64,000 nt of DNA from Ensifer adhaerens (GCF_002940685.1 NZ_PNFP01000001.1:434001-498000), one strand, 5' to 3'; numbered from the stretch's first letter, positions 44,619 to 54,036 are shown. A program made the numbers and translations. The notes: generated by a model not told the origin, from the sequence alone.

Positions 44619-45467
44619 TTACAAGTCCGGCTGCGGGGTGTCCACCTCGATGCCGAGGGTCGGGTCGTCGAACGTCATCGGTGTGTGGCTGAGGTCGCGC
44701 GGGTCGTCGCCGTAAAAACCGAGCCTTGCCTGGCGTGCCGCATCGGCGCGCTTCTCAAGGGCCGAGCCGGCGACCGGCGTCGCCCAGCCATTGTCGACGA
44801 GCCAGGTGGCGAGATCCTGTCCGCCGAGCGTGCAGGATGCCATGGCCGAAGGGCCGGAGCCTCCCTCGGGCAGGTCGCAGCTGACCGCGCGTGCGCGCAG
44901 GAAGTTCCTGAAGGCGGTCCGCGCGACGATGCCGCAGGGCCAGCTCTTGCCGCCGCTTTCGCAGGTTCTCTCCGGCTGTTCCGGCTCGATCCCGTCGATC
45001 TGCAGCGTCAGCTTGTCGAACTGGATGACGCCGGCAGCGACTGCCACCGGGCGATAGAGGACGGTCGGTCCGGCGGCTTTCGCTTCCTTCTTCGGCTCCG
45101 ATAGCGGCGCGCGCGGTTCCACCCGTTCGAGCGGCGCGCTGGTGACGGTGTCGGGCAGGCCGAACTGTTGCGGCTCTATGGCGCGCGCGGCCTTTTCCGT
45201 CGTCGTGGTGCCCTGCGGTTGCTCGCCGGTCGCCGCCGCGCCGGGTTGGTTCGCACGATCCAAGGGCGTGCCGAGGTCGAGCGGGACGTCGTCGCCGGCC
45301 TCGTCCGGCGTCGCCTCGAAATCCGTCATGTCGGGTGTTTCGAGAACGAGGTCCGGTGTGGCGGCGGTCTCACGGTCGCGGATGGCGGCGGCGCCCGCAT
45401 AGAGGATGCCGGTGAAAAGCGCGATTGCGGCGATGCCGCCGGCAAGGGTGTAGAAATGTCGCCGCAT
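44619..45467 (-). CDS. Membrane-anchored SNase-like (thermonuclease-fold) protein
   Basis: A 282-residue protein with an N-terminal membrane anchor (HFYTLAGGIAAIALFTGILYAGAAA). An acidic/Pro-rich linker of about 100 residues follows, then a C-terminal SNase-like domain: FDKLTLQIDGIEP, WPCGIVARTAFRNFLRARAVSC and DLATWLVDNGWATPVAG followed by AARQARLGFYGD. The catalytic arginines of staphylococcal nuclease are only partly matched (ARTAFRNFL), so activity is uncertain. Three or more cysteines (CES, PCG, SCDL, SCTL) may form disulfides in the periplasm. The start is ATG at 45467 (MRRHFY) or 45473. It lies 13 bases after the S24 gene. Confidence 0.78.
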   Translation of the reverse strand: MRRHFYTLAGGIAAIALFTGILYAGAAAIRDRETAATPDLVLETPDMTDFEATPDEAGDDVPLDLGTPLDRANQPGAAATGEQPQGTTTTEKAARAIEPQQFGLPDTVTSAPLERVEPRAPLSEPKKEAKAAGPTVLYRPVAVAAGVIQFDKLTLQIDGIEPEQPERTCESGGKSWPCGIVARTAFRNFLRARAVSCDLPEGGSGPSAMASCTLGGQDLATWLVDNGWATPVAGSALEKRADAARQARLGFYGDDPRDLSHTPMTFDDPTLGIEVDTPQPDL

Positions 45468-45480
45468 CGGCAAGGACGTC

Positions 45481-46134
45481 CTATTGGCTGGCCCAGATGA
45501 TCCGGGCGATCCACTCGATCTGGCTGGTCTCGAAGCTCCGGTTCGGATGTTCGGGATTGAGGGACAGAAGCTCGATCATGCGCGGCGTCTGGCGCGTCAG
45601 CACCTTCGCCATGACCTCGCCTTCACGTGTCTTCACCACGACCCGATCGCCGCGTCGGACCGGCGCGCCGGGATCGACGATCAGGATGTCGCCGTCGCGA
45701 TAAAGCGGCAGCATGCTGTCGCCCTGAACGCCGAGCGCATAGGTGCCGCTGCGCTTTTCCGCATCAGTCGGAAAGTCGATGACATCCCAGCCCTGGCCAG
45801 CCGGAAAGCCGCCGTCATCGAAGAAACCGCCCGCGCCCGCCTGGGCAAAACCGATCAGCGGGATCGTCGCGGCCGCCGCCGGCTCTAGGGACGATGGCCC
45901 CTCATCCGGCTGCAGCAGGCTTGTGAACTGGTCCATGGTGGCGCCGGTCGCCTCCAGCACCTTGGCGATCGATTCCGTCGAGGGCCAGCGTTCCCGCCCG
46001 TCGGCCGACCGGCGCTTGGATTTGTTGAAGGAGGTCGGGTCGAGGCCGGCACGGCGCGCGAGACCGGACGGCGAGAGCTGATGGCGCTCGGCCAGGGTAT
46101 CGATAGCGTGCCAGATCGTGCCGTGAGACAACAT
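45481..46134 (-). CDS. S24-family (LexA/CI-like) transcriptional regulator
   Basis: A 217-residue regulator with an N-terminal helix-turn-helix (LAERHQLSPSGLARRAGLDPTSFNKSKR) and a C-terminal S24 peptidase-like domain. The expected serine is in YALGVQGDSMLPLYRDGD and the lysine in VVVKTREGEVMAKVL. This arrangement is that of phage repressors and stress regulators that self-cleave, although the Ala-Gly cleavage site is not clear (candidate in FAQAGAGG). No prophage genes are near. It leads the unit that also includes the SNase-like and TerB genes. It is divergent from the ChaA-type antiporter. Confidence 0.88.
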   Translation of the reverse strand: MLSHGTIWHAIDTLAERHQLSPSGLARRAGLDPTSFNKSKRRSADGRERWPSTESIAKVLEATGATMDQFTSLLQPDEGPSSLEPAAAATIPLIGFAQAGAGGFFDDGGFPAGQGWDVIDFPTDAEKRSGTYALGVQGDSMLPLYRDGDILIVDPGAPVRRGDRVVVKTREGEVMAKVLTRQTPRMIELLSLNPEHPNRSFETSQIEWIARIIWASQ

Positions 46135-46320
46135 GACGAAAGATCCGGGCCGGGCAGGCGGCCGCTTGCTGGTTTGTTCGCCGGTACACTACCGAAACGC
46201 CGCGAGGCGGTAAAGAATCAGGAGGAAAATAGTCCTCTTCCCGTCATTTGCATTGAAGGGCGCGGCCCCTATAGTTCGGATGACGGGCTGGACGGGCTTT
46301 CGGTGGAGGGCGTTTTGTTG

Positions 46321-47403
46321 ATGCGCATGAAAGCGGAACGCCTGCTGATCGTCGCCCTGCTTGCCGCGGTCGCGGGGCTTGCGCTCGAAGGCCGGCTTCT
46401 CGGGATGGGACGCTTCGCGACGCTTGTCAGCGCCGGTTGTCTGGTGGCCGCGATCGTGCTTGCGTCGCTGCGGGTGGCGCATCACGCCGAGGTGCTGGCG
46501 TCCAAGGTCGGCGATCCCTATGGCACGATGATCCTGACGCTCTCGGCGGTGCTGGTCGAGGTTGTGGTGCTGGCGATCATGATGACGAGCGAGACCTCGC
46601 CGACGCTGGTGCGCGACACGATCTATGCGGCGGTCATGCTCGACATCAACGGCATCCTCGGCCTGGCGGCGCTGCTCGGAGGGCTGAAGCATGGCGAGCA
46701 ACCCTACAACGACGATTCCGCCCGCACCTACAGCGTGATGATCCTGACGGCGATGGGGATTTCGATGATCGTCCCGGAGTTCGTGCCGGCGGCGAAGTGG
46801 CACTATTATTCCGCTTTCACCATCGGCGCGATGATCACGCTTTACGCCCTGTTCCTGCGCATGCAGGTGGGCGTGCACAGCTATTTCTTCAGCTACAGCT
46901 ATCCGAAAGCCAAGGGCGAGGGCAGCGCGCTACAGGATACCGGCGACCAGCCGGTGCTGCCTTCGATCCTCACCTTGATCTTCGGCATCGTCGTGATCGG
47001 CGTGCTGGCAGAAACAATGTCGGCGCTGCTGACGTCGGGTCTGAAGGGCAGCGGCGCACCGCCGGCCGTCGCCGCCATCGTGGTGGCGGCGATCTCGGCC
47101 TCGCCGGAGATCATGACCGCGATGCGGGCAGCCCTTGCCAACCGCATGCAGGCGGTCGTCAACATCGCGCTCGGTGCTTCGCTGTCGACCGTCATTCTGA
47201 CGGTGCCGGTGATGGAGGCGATCGCGCTTTACACCGGCCAGCCCTTCCTGATGGCGATGTCGCCGGTGCAGACGGTCATGGTGGCGATCACCTTGATCGT
47301 TGCCGCCATCAATCTCAACGACGGCCAGACCAACGCGATCGAGGGCATGACGCATTTCGTGCTGTTCGCCACCTTCGTCATGCTCTCGGCGATCGGGCTC
47401 TGA
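46321..47403 (+). CDS. chaA: Calcium/cation:proton antiporter, ChaA type
   Basis: An inner-membrane CaCA-family antiporter of 360 residues with about eleven helices. The two alpha-repeat motifs are visible, VGDPYGTMILTLSAVLVEVVV in the N-terminal half and AISASPEIMTAMRAALANRMQ in the C-terminal half; both carry the acidic residue expected for cation binding. The start is ATG at 46321. TTG at 46315 is possible because GGAGGGCG lies just before it. The gene is alone, divergent from the S24 regulator and convergent with the HxlR gene. Confidence 0.87.
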   Translation: MRMKAERLLIVALLAAVAGLALEGRLLGMGRFATLVSAGCLVAAIVLASLRVAHHAEVLASKVGDPYGTMILTLSAVLVEVVVLAIMMTSETSPTLVRDTIYAAVMLDINGILGLAALLGGLKHGEQPYNDDSARTYSVMILTAMGISMIVPEFVPAAKWHYYSAFTIGAMITLYALFLRMQVGVHSYFFSYSYPKAKGEGSALQDTGDQPVLPSILTLIFGIVVIGVLAETMSALLTSGLKGSGAPPAVAAIVVAAISASPEIMTAMRAALANRMQAVVNIALGASLSTVILTVPVMEAIALYTGQPFLMAMSPVQTVMVAITLIVAAINLNDGQTNAIEGMTHFVLFATFVMLSAIGL

Positions 47404-47430
47404 GCGGATGACGGGCCCGGTCGTCTGGTG

Positions 47431-47940
47431 TCAGGCTGTTGCCTTTTCGCGCGCTTTCCTGGCGACCACCTCCTCATAGGCGGCCTGGAGCGTGGCGCGC
47501 ACCCGCGGCGGTCCGTCGAGCGGGGTGCCGAGATGATCGTGCCGCAGCTCGTCCATGAAGCGGTCCCAGAGCGCCGGCCCGCCGTTCTCCATGAGCTCGG
47601 CGCGAATGCTCAGCTCCTCGCTGACCGGCAGGTAACGCCGCCCCCAGGCGCCGAGCTGGGCCATGATCGGCACCAGCGCAATCGTCATTTCCGTCAGGCT
47701 GTAGATCGCCTTCTGCTTGTGCGTGGGATCATCGCGCCTGGTCAGCATCCTCTGTTCGACCAGCATCTTCAGGCGGTCCGCCAGGATGTTCGACGAGATG
47801 CCCTCCTGGGATCGCAGCAGCTCGCGAAAGTGCCGTTTGCCGCCGAAGATCATGTCGCGAATGATCAGCAGGCTCCATTTGTCGCCGAACACTTCCAGCG
47901 AAAGATTGATCGGGCAACCCGAGCGCATGTCGTCCTTCAT
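47431..47940 (-). CDS. HxlR-family transcriptional regulator
   Basis: A 169-residue winged-helix regulator. The family core is clear: CPINLSLEVFGDKWSLLIIR (one cysteine near the N-terminus), then GGKRHFRELLRSQEGISSNI and the wing with KQKAIYSLTE. The C-terminal 55 residues are an extension beyond the usual length of about 110-130. The start ATG at 47940 has AGAGGTGCCA in front; a GTG two codons earlier is an alternative. It is divergent from an SRPBCC gene, and an inverted-repeat region lies between them, so it probably regulates that gene and itself. Confidence 0.88.
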   Translation of the reverse strand: MKDDMRSGCPINLSLEVFGDKWSLLIIRDMIFGGKRHFRELLRSQEGISSNILADRLKMLVEQRMLTRRDDPTHKQKAIYSLTEMTIALVPIMAQLGAWGRRYLPVSEELSIRAELMENGGPALWDRFMDELRHDHLGTPLDGPPRVRATLQAAYEEVVARKAREKATA

Positions 47941-47987
47941 TGGCACCTCTTTAAAACCGCTTGCATTATCGCATCACTGGCGCTAAC

Positions 47988-48028
47988 GTTCAACTGCTTT
48001 CAAAGTTATAGCAGTTCATAAATTGAAC
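47988..48028. promoter_or_regulatory. Candidate operator between hxlR-type and SRPBCC genes
   Basis: AACTGCT (47992-47998) and AGCAGTT (48010-48016) are a perfect 7-bp inverted repeat with an 11-base gap. GTTCA (48014-48018) and TGAAC (48024-48028) form an overlapping second one, and GTTCA also occurs at 47988. The region is AT-richer than its surroundings and sits between two divergent genes. Confidence 0.45.
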
Positions 48029-48074
48029 CAGTTAAAGATAGGCCATCGGTTTTCCGGCCCGGAGGAGGAAAGAC

Positions 48075-48539
48075 ATGACTGACAGATCCGTGGAACATGC
48101 AAGCTTCACCATCGAGCGGAGCTTCAAGGCGACGCCGGAACAGGTGTTCAAGGCGTTCTCGGAGCCGGCCGCAAAGGAACGCTGGTTCGTCAATGTGGAA
48201 GCCGGGGCCAAAATCACCCATGACTTCCGCGTCGGCGGGCGTGAGAGCGGTCGTTTCAGCCAGGACGACGGGACGACCTATTGCGACGACACCGTCTATC
48301 TCGACATCGTCGAGAACCGGCGGATCATCTTTGCCTACACGATGACGCAGAACGACCGGAGGATTTCCGCCTCCGTCGCCACGGTCGACATCCGGCCCGC
48401 CGGCGGTGGCACGCAGCTCGTCTTTACCGAACAAGTGGCCTTCCTCGACGGGCTCGACAAGCTCGAGTATCGGCGCGGAGGCTGGGAAGAGTTGATGGAG
48501 GCGCTGGCCAAGGAACTCGGCGAGACGGTTGCCGCCTGA
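48075..48539 (+). CDS. SRPBCC (AHSA1-like) family protein
   Basis: A 154-residue START/Bet v1-like protein. It has the AHSA1 pattern: FTIERSFKATPEQVFKAFSEP with AKERWF, then FRVGGRESGRF and TYCDDTVYLDIVENRRIIFAY and the closing GWEELMEALAKEL. These proteins bind hydrophobic ligands; the ligand is unknown. GGAGGAGGAAAGAC precedes the ATG. It is divergent from the HxlR regulator, a frequent pairing, and is followed by a strong terminator. Confidence 0.85.
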   Translation: MTDRSVEHASFTIERSFKATPEQVFKAFSEPAAKERWFVNVEAGAKITHDFRVGGRESGRFSQDDGTTYCDDTVYLDIVENRRIIFAYTMTQNDRRISASVATVDIRPAGGGTQLVFTEQVAFLDGLDKLEYRRGGWEELMEALAKELGETVAA

Positions 48540-48571
48540 GGCACACCGATTGGCCGCGCATCGCGATCGAT

Positions 48572-48611
48572 ATCCCGCAGGACACACGCGTTGGTCCTGC
48601 GGGATTTTTTC
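48572..48611 (+). terminator. Intrinsic terminator after the SRPBCC gene
   Basis: ATCCCGCAGGAC (48572-48583) and GTCCTGCGGGAT (48594-48605) form a perfect 12-bp stem with a 10-base loop, followed by TTTTT. It abuts the convergent LysE gene stop. Confidence 0.93.
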
Positions 48612-49192
48612 TAGTGCATGGCCGCAATCGCGCTGCCGGCGATCCCGACGGAAAAAAGCGTGAGGCAGACGGCGGCGATCCGGCGCGGCAGATGCGAGGC
48701 CGACAAGCCTTTCGACATCTGTACCAGCATGCTGCCGGCGCCGATCCAGGTGGATCCGACGGCGACGACCAACAGCGAGAAGCAGGCGATCCAAGGCCAG
48801 ACGGCTGCAAGTCCGGTCTGCGGCAAGAGCACCAGGGCGACGATCAGCGCCTTCGGATTGAGCAGCGTCGTGATGAAGACCTGACGGATGGAGATGACGG
48901 CGCCCTCGCTGCGCTCGGCATCCGTGGTCCAGAGCGCATAGGCGAGATAGAGAACCCAAGTTGCGGCGACGAGCCTGAGCGCCAGGCCGAGCTGCGGGTG
49001 TGCGGCGAGGAAAGGCGCGAGAAGCGCGACCGACGGTATGATCACGGCGAGATAACCGCCGAGCTCACCGGCAAGCAGGGGCAACGAACGGCGGAAGCCG
49101 GCCGATGCGCCGGAGAGCCAGAGCAGCGTGTTCGTCGGTCCTGGTGTCGCGAGCAGGACGAGGGCGGCAAGGGCGAAGGCGAGCGGCTGCAT
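48611..49192 (-). CDS. LysE/RhtB family exporter
   Basis: An inner-membrane amino-acid or metabolite exporter, 193 residues, about six helices. The N-terminal ATPGPTNTLLW is the LysE-family signature, with GELGGYLAVI in the second helix and VFITTLLNPKALIVALVL in the middle, where the NPK motif is conserved. It is shorter than typical RhtB proteins (about 205). The substrate cannot be predicted. It is convergent with the SRPBCC gene and divergent from the EamA transporter. Confidence 0.85.
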   Translation of the reverse strand: MQPLAFALAALVLLATPGPTNTLLWLSGASAGFRRSLPLLAGELGGYLAVIIPSVALLAPFLAAHPQLGLALRLVAATWVLYLAYALWTTDAERSEGAVISIRQVFITTLLNPKALIVALVLLPQTGLAAVWPWIACFSLLVVAVGSTWIGAGSMLVQMSKGLSASHLPRRIAAVCLTLFSVGIAGSAIAAMH

Positions 49193-49408
49193 GTCGTTGG
49201 ACCTGTTTCGTGGTCGTTATCGCTGCCTTCTAGCAGCGGCGCAAGCGCCCGTTCTTGATCTCCATCAAGCCCGGTGCCCGATCGGCGCGGAGGCCATCCC
49301 AAGAAATCGCCACAGCGCCGCCTTGGCATGCCCCTTCCGCCTCCGCCGCGGCCGCGCTATCAGACGAGTTCCGCCGCTCCTCTCCCCGCCGGCGTGATCG
49401 AGGCTTCC

Positions 49409-50293
49409 ATGAACAAGACCGTATTGTCAGGCATCGTCATGACGACGTTTTCCTATTTCCTGTTTTCGCTGCAGGATGCGTCGGTCAAATGGCTGGTCGT
49501 CGGCTATTCGGTCTGGCAGATCCTGTTTACCCGCAGCATCACCATCCTTGTGCTCTGCCTTGTCATCGGCCGCGGCAAGCTGGTGCGCAGCGCCGTCTCC
49601 TCGCCGGTAATCAAGCCGCTCTTCATACGCAACCTGTTGCTGCTGGCCGCCTGGCTTTGCTATTTCAACGCCGCGCGTGACCTCGGCCTCGCCGAAATGA
49701 CGACGCTCTATTATGCCGCGCCGATTATCGTAACGTTGCTCGCCGTGCCGATCCTGAAGGAGGACGTGCCGCCGATCCGCTGGTTCGCCGTTTTCATCGG
49801 CTTCGTCGGCGTGTTGATTGCCTGCGATCCGCTCGGCACCGGCATGAAGCTGTCGCTGCCGGTGTTCCTGGCGCTGACAGCCGCTGTCTTCTGGGCGATT
49901 GGCACGGTTATGCTGCGCAAGACCGCACTGCAGGAGGCGACCCTGGTGCAGATGACGATCTCCAACGTCTTCTTCATCGCCATGACCGGCCTTGCAGTCG
50001 GCTTCTTCTGGACGCCGCCGGCGCTCTTAGACGTCGCGCTTATGGCCGGGACCGGCGTCATTGCCGGCATCGCCCAGTACGCGCTTTTCGAGGGCATGCG
50101 CCGCGCGCCGATTTCGGTGATCGCGCCGTTCGAGTACACTTCGCTCGTCTGGGCCTTCGGCCTCGGCTTCCTGATCTGGGGCGATGTGCCGGCCATGAAT
50201 GTCTTTGCCGGCGCTGGACTGATCTTTGCCGCCGGCCTGCTGATCATCGTCGGCGAACGTCTGGCGCACCGGCGCGCCGGCGCCGCTGCCTAG
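49409..50293 (+). CDS. EamA/DMT superfamily transporter
   Basis: A 294-residue inner-membrane protein with ten hydrophobic segments in two EamA repeats (about residues 8-140 and 150-285). Typical parts are FSYFLFSLQDASVKWLV in the first helix, NAARDLGLAEMTTLYYAAPI and, in repeat two, APISVIAPFEYTSLVWAFGLG with GDVPAMNVFAGAGLI. Substrate unknown. The ATG at 49409 has GAGG 6 bases before it; 45 open codons upstream look non-coding. It is convergent with the methyltransferase gene. Confidence 0.87.
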   Translation: MNKTVLSGIVMTTFSYFLFSLQDASVKWLVVGYSVWQILFTRSITILVLCLVIGRGKLVRSAVSSPVIKPLFIRNLLLLAAWLCYFNAARDLGLAEMTTLYYAAPIIVTLLAVPILKEDVPPIRWFAVFIGFVGVLIACDPLGTGMKLSLPVFLALTAAVFWAIGTVMLRKTALQEATLVQMTISNVFFIAMTGLAVGFFWTPPALLDVALMAGTGVIAGIAQYALFEGMRRAPISVIAPFEYTSLVWAFGLGFLIWGDVPAMNVFAGAGLIFAAGLLIIVGERLAHRRAGAAA

Positions 50294-50313
50294 GCGGCCC
50301 GAACGGGCACCTT

Positions 50314-51147
50314 TCACGCCTTGACGACGAGCGCCTCGGGGACGCGGCCGGTCAGCCGGAAGAACAGATGAGACGTCACGAGCACCTTCGGATCGGCAAG
50401 GTGCCGGTCGAGTGCGGCGAGATCGTCATCCAGTTCCGCCTGGCTGACGAAGCCTTCGGCGACGAGGCTGTCGCGGACATTGTTGATGAAATCCTTGAGG
50501 ATCGGCCGGCGGTCGTGGCCGGGCGGGTAGACATGCTCGACCGCATCGACGGTGATCGCCTCGACACCGGCGTCCCGGAACAGCCGATGCAGCCGGCGGC
50601 CGATGTGGAGATCAATGCCTCTCGCCGCGGAATAGGCGATGTAGGCAGCCAGCAGCCGGTCCCAGGCGGCAAGCGGCGGATCGCAAATATGCGCCAGGAA
50701 GTCGGCCTCGAAGCTCGCGATCCAGCCGCCGGGTCTTACCAGCGATACCATTTCGAGCACGATAAGCTCCGGCCGCGGCACGTTGACGAGCACCAGCCGC
50801 ATATGGGCCCCGTCGAAGGAGCGGCGTGGCAGGCCGGTGGCATAGGCGTCGCCTTCACGCACCTCCACCTGGGGGAGTGCGTGGCCGGCGACAAATCGGC
50901 GGGCAAGCGCGACGAAATGCGGGTCGCGCTCGATGCCGAGCACCGAGCCGGTCGGCCCGACGCGCTTGCCGATGAGATGCAGAACGCCGCCGGGACCGCA
51001 GCCGAGATCGACGACGCGTTCGCCCGGCCTGATGCCGACCCTTTCGAGTTGCTGGTCGGAGTCAGGGGCGAGATTGGCAATCTGTCGCTTCAGGCGTTCT
51101 TCCTCGGGCCCGGCGCGCCCAAGCAGATAGAGATCAGGCTCGCTCAT
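50314..51147 (-). CDS. SAM-dependent class I methyltransferase
   Basis: A 277-residue cytoplasmic methyltransferase. The SAM-binding glycine motif is VVDLGCGPGGVLHLIGKRV (about residue 47), followed by the acidic residue in VLGIERDPHFVALARR and the motif PGGWIASFEADF. The C-terminal 100 residues are a helical cap-like extension. The substrate is unknown. The ATG at 51147 (MSEPDLYLL) is preceded by AGGGGGACACGCC. A GNAT gene lies 74 bases upstream on the same strand, so they could be cotranscribed. Confidence 0.85.
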   Translation of the reverse strand: MSEPDLYLLGRAGPEEERLKRQIANLAPDSDQQLERVGIRPGERVVDLGCGPGGVLHLIGKRVGPTGSVLGIERDPHFVALARRFVAGHALPQVEVREGDAYATGLPRRSFDGAHMRLVLVNVPRPELIVLEMVSLVRPGGWIASFEADFLAHICDPPLAAWDRLLAAYIAYSAARGIDLHIGRRLHRLFRDAGVEAITVDAVEHVYPPGHDRRPILKDFINNVRDSLVAEGFVSQAELDDDLAALDRHLADPKVLVTSHLFFRLTGRVPEALVVKA

Positions 51148-51220
51148 GGCGTGTCCCCCTCTGACCTCGGCGAGGATGCGCCTGTGTCCGAAGCTCGTCA
51201 ATCAGAAGATGCTGATAAGC

Positions 51221-51649
51221 TTAATGCGCCTCGGACGTCATAAAGCGGCGTTCGGCGGTTTCCTCATAGATGACAAGGCCTTCGCGGCGATAGAAGGCAA
51301 CCGCCGGGTTGGTGGTGAGCACGCTGAGGCGCAAGGGCAGGCCGATCGATACAGCCTCTGCAAGTACCCGCCTCAGAGCGAAAGCGCCATGGCCGCGCTT
51401 CTGATGGCCGGGCGCGACATAGAGCTTGTTGACCCAGAGATGGTCTTCGCGCCGCGTCACCGAAACACAGCCGACATCCTCTCCGTCTGCGACGATGATG
51501 CGGTGCTCATCAAGGGGCAACGCATCCGCCGGACGCGGCCGCCAGTTGCCCCAGAGCGCGATGGCATAGGCGCGCATGCAGGCCTCTTCGAGCCAGTGTA
51601 GATAGGATTCGTCGCCGGCTATGGCGGGGCGGAGGGCGGTTTTGTTCAT
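51221..51649 (-). CDS. GNAT family N-acetyltransferase
   Basis: A 142-residue acetyltransferase. The GNAT core is visible: VADGEDVGCVSVTRREDHLWVNKLYV and the acetyl-CoA loop VAPGHQKRGHGAFALRRVL, with LSVLTTNPAVAFYRREGLVI as the final strand-helix. The acceptor is unknown. It is upstream of the methyltransferase on the same strand, and 159 bases with a terminator separate it from the beta-oxidation operon. Confidence 0.85.
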   Translation of the reverse strand: MNKTALRPAIAGDESYLHWLEEACMRAYAIALWGNWRPRPADALPLDEHRIIVADGEDVGCVSVTRREDHLWVNKLYVAPGHQKRGHGAFALRRVLAEAVSIGLPLRLSVLTTNPAVAFYRREGLVIYEETAERRFMTSEAH

Positions 51650-51758
51650 GGCTTCGTCATGGGGCGCTGTTCAACCCGGATAGGCCTAGCACCGCAACTG
51701 TAACAGAGTGATGGCGTTCGCGCCGGGCTTCCGGCCAGGCCTCGAACAGGGCCGTGCC

Positions 51759-51786
51759 CAAACGAAAACAGGCCCCGAAGGGCCTG
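51759..51786 (-). terminator. Intrinsic terminator of the beta-oxidation operon
   Basis: On the minus strand CAGGCCC-TTCG-GGGCCTG forms a 7-bp stem capped by a stable TTCG tetraloop, followed by TTTTCGTTT. It begins 22 bases after the fadB-type stop. Confidence 0.88.
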
Positions 51787-51808
51787 CTTCCAATACGTCG
51801 GGCGGAGC

Positions 51809-54025
51809 TTACGCCGCCTGCTTCTTCTCGCCATAGGGGTCGAAGCGGCCGTAGAAGGTTTCGCCGCGCTCGGCCATCTCCTTCAGGAGCGCCGTCGGCT
51901 TGAAGTGGTCGCCATAATCCTTGGCGAGCGTCTCGCACATCTTGACGAAGGCGTTCACGCCCATGCCGTCGATGTAGGAGAGCGTGCCGCCGGTATAGGG
52001 CGCAAAGCCGAAGCCGAGGATCGAGCCGACGTCGGCTTCGCGCGGATCGGTGACGATGCCTTCTTCCATGGTGCGGGCCGCTTCGAGCGCGATCGTCGCG
52101 AGGAAGCGGCTCTTCAGCACCTCGACGTCGATCGTGTCGGCGTTCTTCTGCGGATAGAGCGTCTTCAGCTCCGGCCACAGATACTTCTTGGCGGGCTTGG
52201 CCGGGTACTCGTAGAAGCCCTTGCCGTTCTTGCGGCCGCGACGGTCGAGTTCGTCGACGAGCTTGTTGATCAGCGCCAGGTGCTTGGGATCGACGGCCTT
52301 TTCGCCGAGGTCGGCGACGGTGGCCTTCAGGATCTTCTGGCTGAGGTCGATCGCCACTTCGTCGTTGAGCGACAGCGGGCCGACCGGCATGCCGGCCATC
52401 TTGGCGGCATTCTCGATCATCGCCGGCGGCACGCCTTCGATCAGCATGTCATAGGCTTCGTGGATGTAACGGAAGACGCAGCGGTTGACGTAGAAGCCGC
52501 GGGTGTCGTTGACGACGATCGGCGTCTTCTTGATCGCGGCGACATAGTCGAGTGCAGTGGCAAGTGCCTTGTCGCCGCTCTCCTTGCCGAGGATCACTTC
52601 CGTCAGCATCATCTTTTCGACCGGCGAGAAGAAGTGGATGCCGATGAACTGGCCGGGGCGCTTGGAGTTCTTGGCAAGGCCGGTGATCGGCAGCGTCGAG
52701 GTGTTGGAGGCAAAGATCGCGTCCTCGGCGAGGACAGCTTCCACCTTCTCGATCACGTCCTTCTTCACCTGGCGATCCTCGAACACCGCTTCGACGACGA
52801 GGCCGGCGCTCTTCAGATCGTTGTAGTCGGCCGAAGGCGTGATGCGGGCAAGCAGCGCTTCGCCTTCTTCCTTGGTCAGGCGACCCTTGCCGATCGAATC
52901 CTTCACCAGGCCTTCCGAATGCGCCTTGCCCTTTTCGGCCGCTTCCATATCGCGGTCGATCAGCGTGACAGTGATGCCGGCTGCGGCGGTCACATAGGCG
53001 ATCGAGGCGCCCATGAAGCCGGCGCCGACGACGCCCACATGCTTGAACTCCGACTTCGGCACGCCGGCCGGACGGCGGGCGCCCTTGCCGAGCTCCTGCA
53101 TCGAGACGAACAGCGAGCGGATCATCGAGAAGGCTTCGGTCGTCTGAAGGATCTCGGTGAAGTAGCGCTGCTCGATCTTGAGCGCGGTGTCGAACGGCAC
53201 CTGCAGGCCTTCATAGACGCATTTCAGGATGGCGACGGCGCCCGGATAGTTGCCATAGGTTTCGCGGCGCAGGATGCCGGAAGCGGCCGGCCAGAGCTGG
53301 GCCGAGGCGGGCGTCCAGATGCCGCCGCCCGGAACCTTGTAGCCCTTTTCGTCCCAGGGCTGCACCGGCTTCAGGCCGTTCTTGATCATCGCCTTGGCGG
53401 CGTCGACGAGCTTGTCGGCGTCGACGACCTCATGCACGAGCCCAAGCGCCTTGGCGCGGGCGGCCGTCAGCGACGACCCCGTCGTCATCATCTGCAAAGC
53501 GTCCTGCGCATTGGTCAGGCGCGGCACGCGCTGGGTGCCGCCGGCGCCCGGGAAGATGCCGACCTTGACTTCCGGCAGCGCGATCTTCACCGACTTGGAA
53601 TTGGAGGCGACGCGGCCGTGGCAGGCAAGCGAAAGCTCGAAGGCGCCGCCCATGCAGGTGCCGTTGATCGCCGAGACCCACGGCTTGCCCGAGGTTTCGA
53701 GCTTGCGGAAGAGCCCGGTCATGCGGCCGACCAGGTCGAAAAGCTTCTGGGCGGCGTTATCCGGATCCTTCTTCTTCTCCTCCTGCTGGAAGGTGAACAT
53801 CGACTTGATCATCGACAGATCAGCGCCGCCGGAGAAACTCGACTTGCCGGAGGTGAAGACGACGCCCTTGACCGCGGCGTCTGCAGTCGTCTGGTCGACG
53901 ATGGCGTTCAGTTCTTCCATCACCTCCTGGGTGAAGACGTTCATCGACTTCTCAGGCATGTCCCACGTGATAAGCGCGATGCCGTCGGCGTCGGTCTCGA
54001 TCTTGAAATTGGTGTAATTCGTCAT
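51809..54025 (-). CDS. fadB: Multifunctional beta-oxidation enzyme (enoyl-CoA hydratase / 3-hydroxyacyl-CoA dehydrogenase)
   Basis: Carries the hydration and NAD-dependent oxidation steps of fatty-acid beta-oxidation. The 738-residue protein has an N-terminal crotonase domain (about 1-190) with [10 protein letters not shown] and the oxyanion/acid region [18 protein letters not shown], and [18 protein letters not shown]. The dehydrogenase part follows from about 330, with the NAD site [19 protein letters not shown], the catalytic His-Glu in [29 protein letters not shown] and [26 protein letters not shown] precedes the ATG. It is the last gene of the operon, 11 bases after the small lipoprotein gene and with thiolase two genes upstream. 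Confidence 0.95.
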   Translation of the reverse strand: MTNYTNFKIETDADGIALITWDMPEKSMNVFTQEVMEELNAIVDQTTADAAVKGVVFTSGKSSFSGGADLSMIKSMFTFQQEEKKKDPDNAAQKLFDLVGRMTGLFRKLETSGKPWVSAINGTCMGGAFELSLACHGRVASNSKSVKIALPEVKVGIFPGAGGTQRVPRLTNAQDALQMMTTGSSLTAARAKALGLVHEVVDADKLVDAAKAMIKNGLKPVQPWDEKGYKVPGGGIWTPASAQLWPAASGILRRETYGNYPGAVAILKCVYEGLQVPFDTALKIEQRYFTEILQTTEAFSMIRSLFVSMQELGKGARRPAGVPKSEFKHVGVVGAGFMGASIAYVTAAAGITVTLIDRDMEAAEKGKAHSEGLVKDSIGKGRLTKEEGEALLARITPSADYNDLKSAGLVVEAVFEDRQVKKDVIEKVEAVLAEDAIFASNTSTLPITGLAKNSKRPGQFIGIHFFSPVEKMMLTEVILGKESGDKALATALDYVAAIKKTPIVVNDTRGFYVNRCVFRYIHEAYDMLIEGVPPAMIENAAKMAGMPVGPLSLNDEVAIDLSQKILKATVADLGEKAVDPKHLALINKLVDELDRRGRKNGKGFYEYPAKPAKKYLWPELKTLYPQKNADTIDVEVLKSRFLATIALEAARTMEEGIVTDPREADVGSILGFGFAPYTGGTLSYIDGMGVNAFVKMCETLAKDYGDHFKPTALLKEMAERGETFYGRFDPYGEKKQAA

Positions 54026-54036
54026 GGTTCTCCCCC

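Noticed and set aside
45481-46134. S24 regulator as a prophage repressor
   Set aside because: No integrase, structural or lysis genes are in the surrounding 10 kb; the neighbours are bacterial-type genes.
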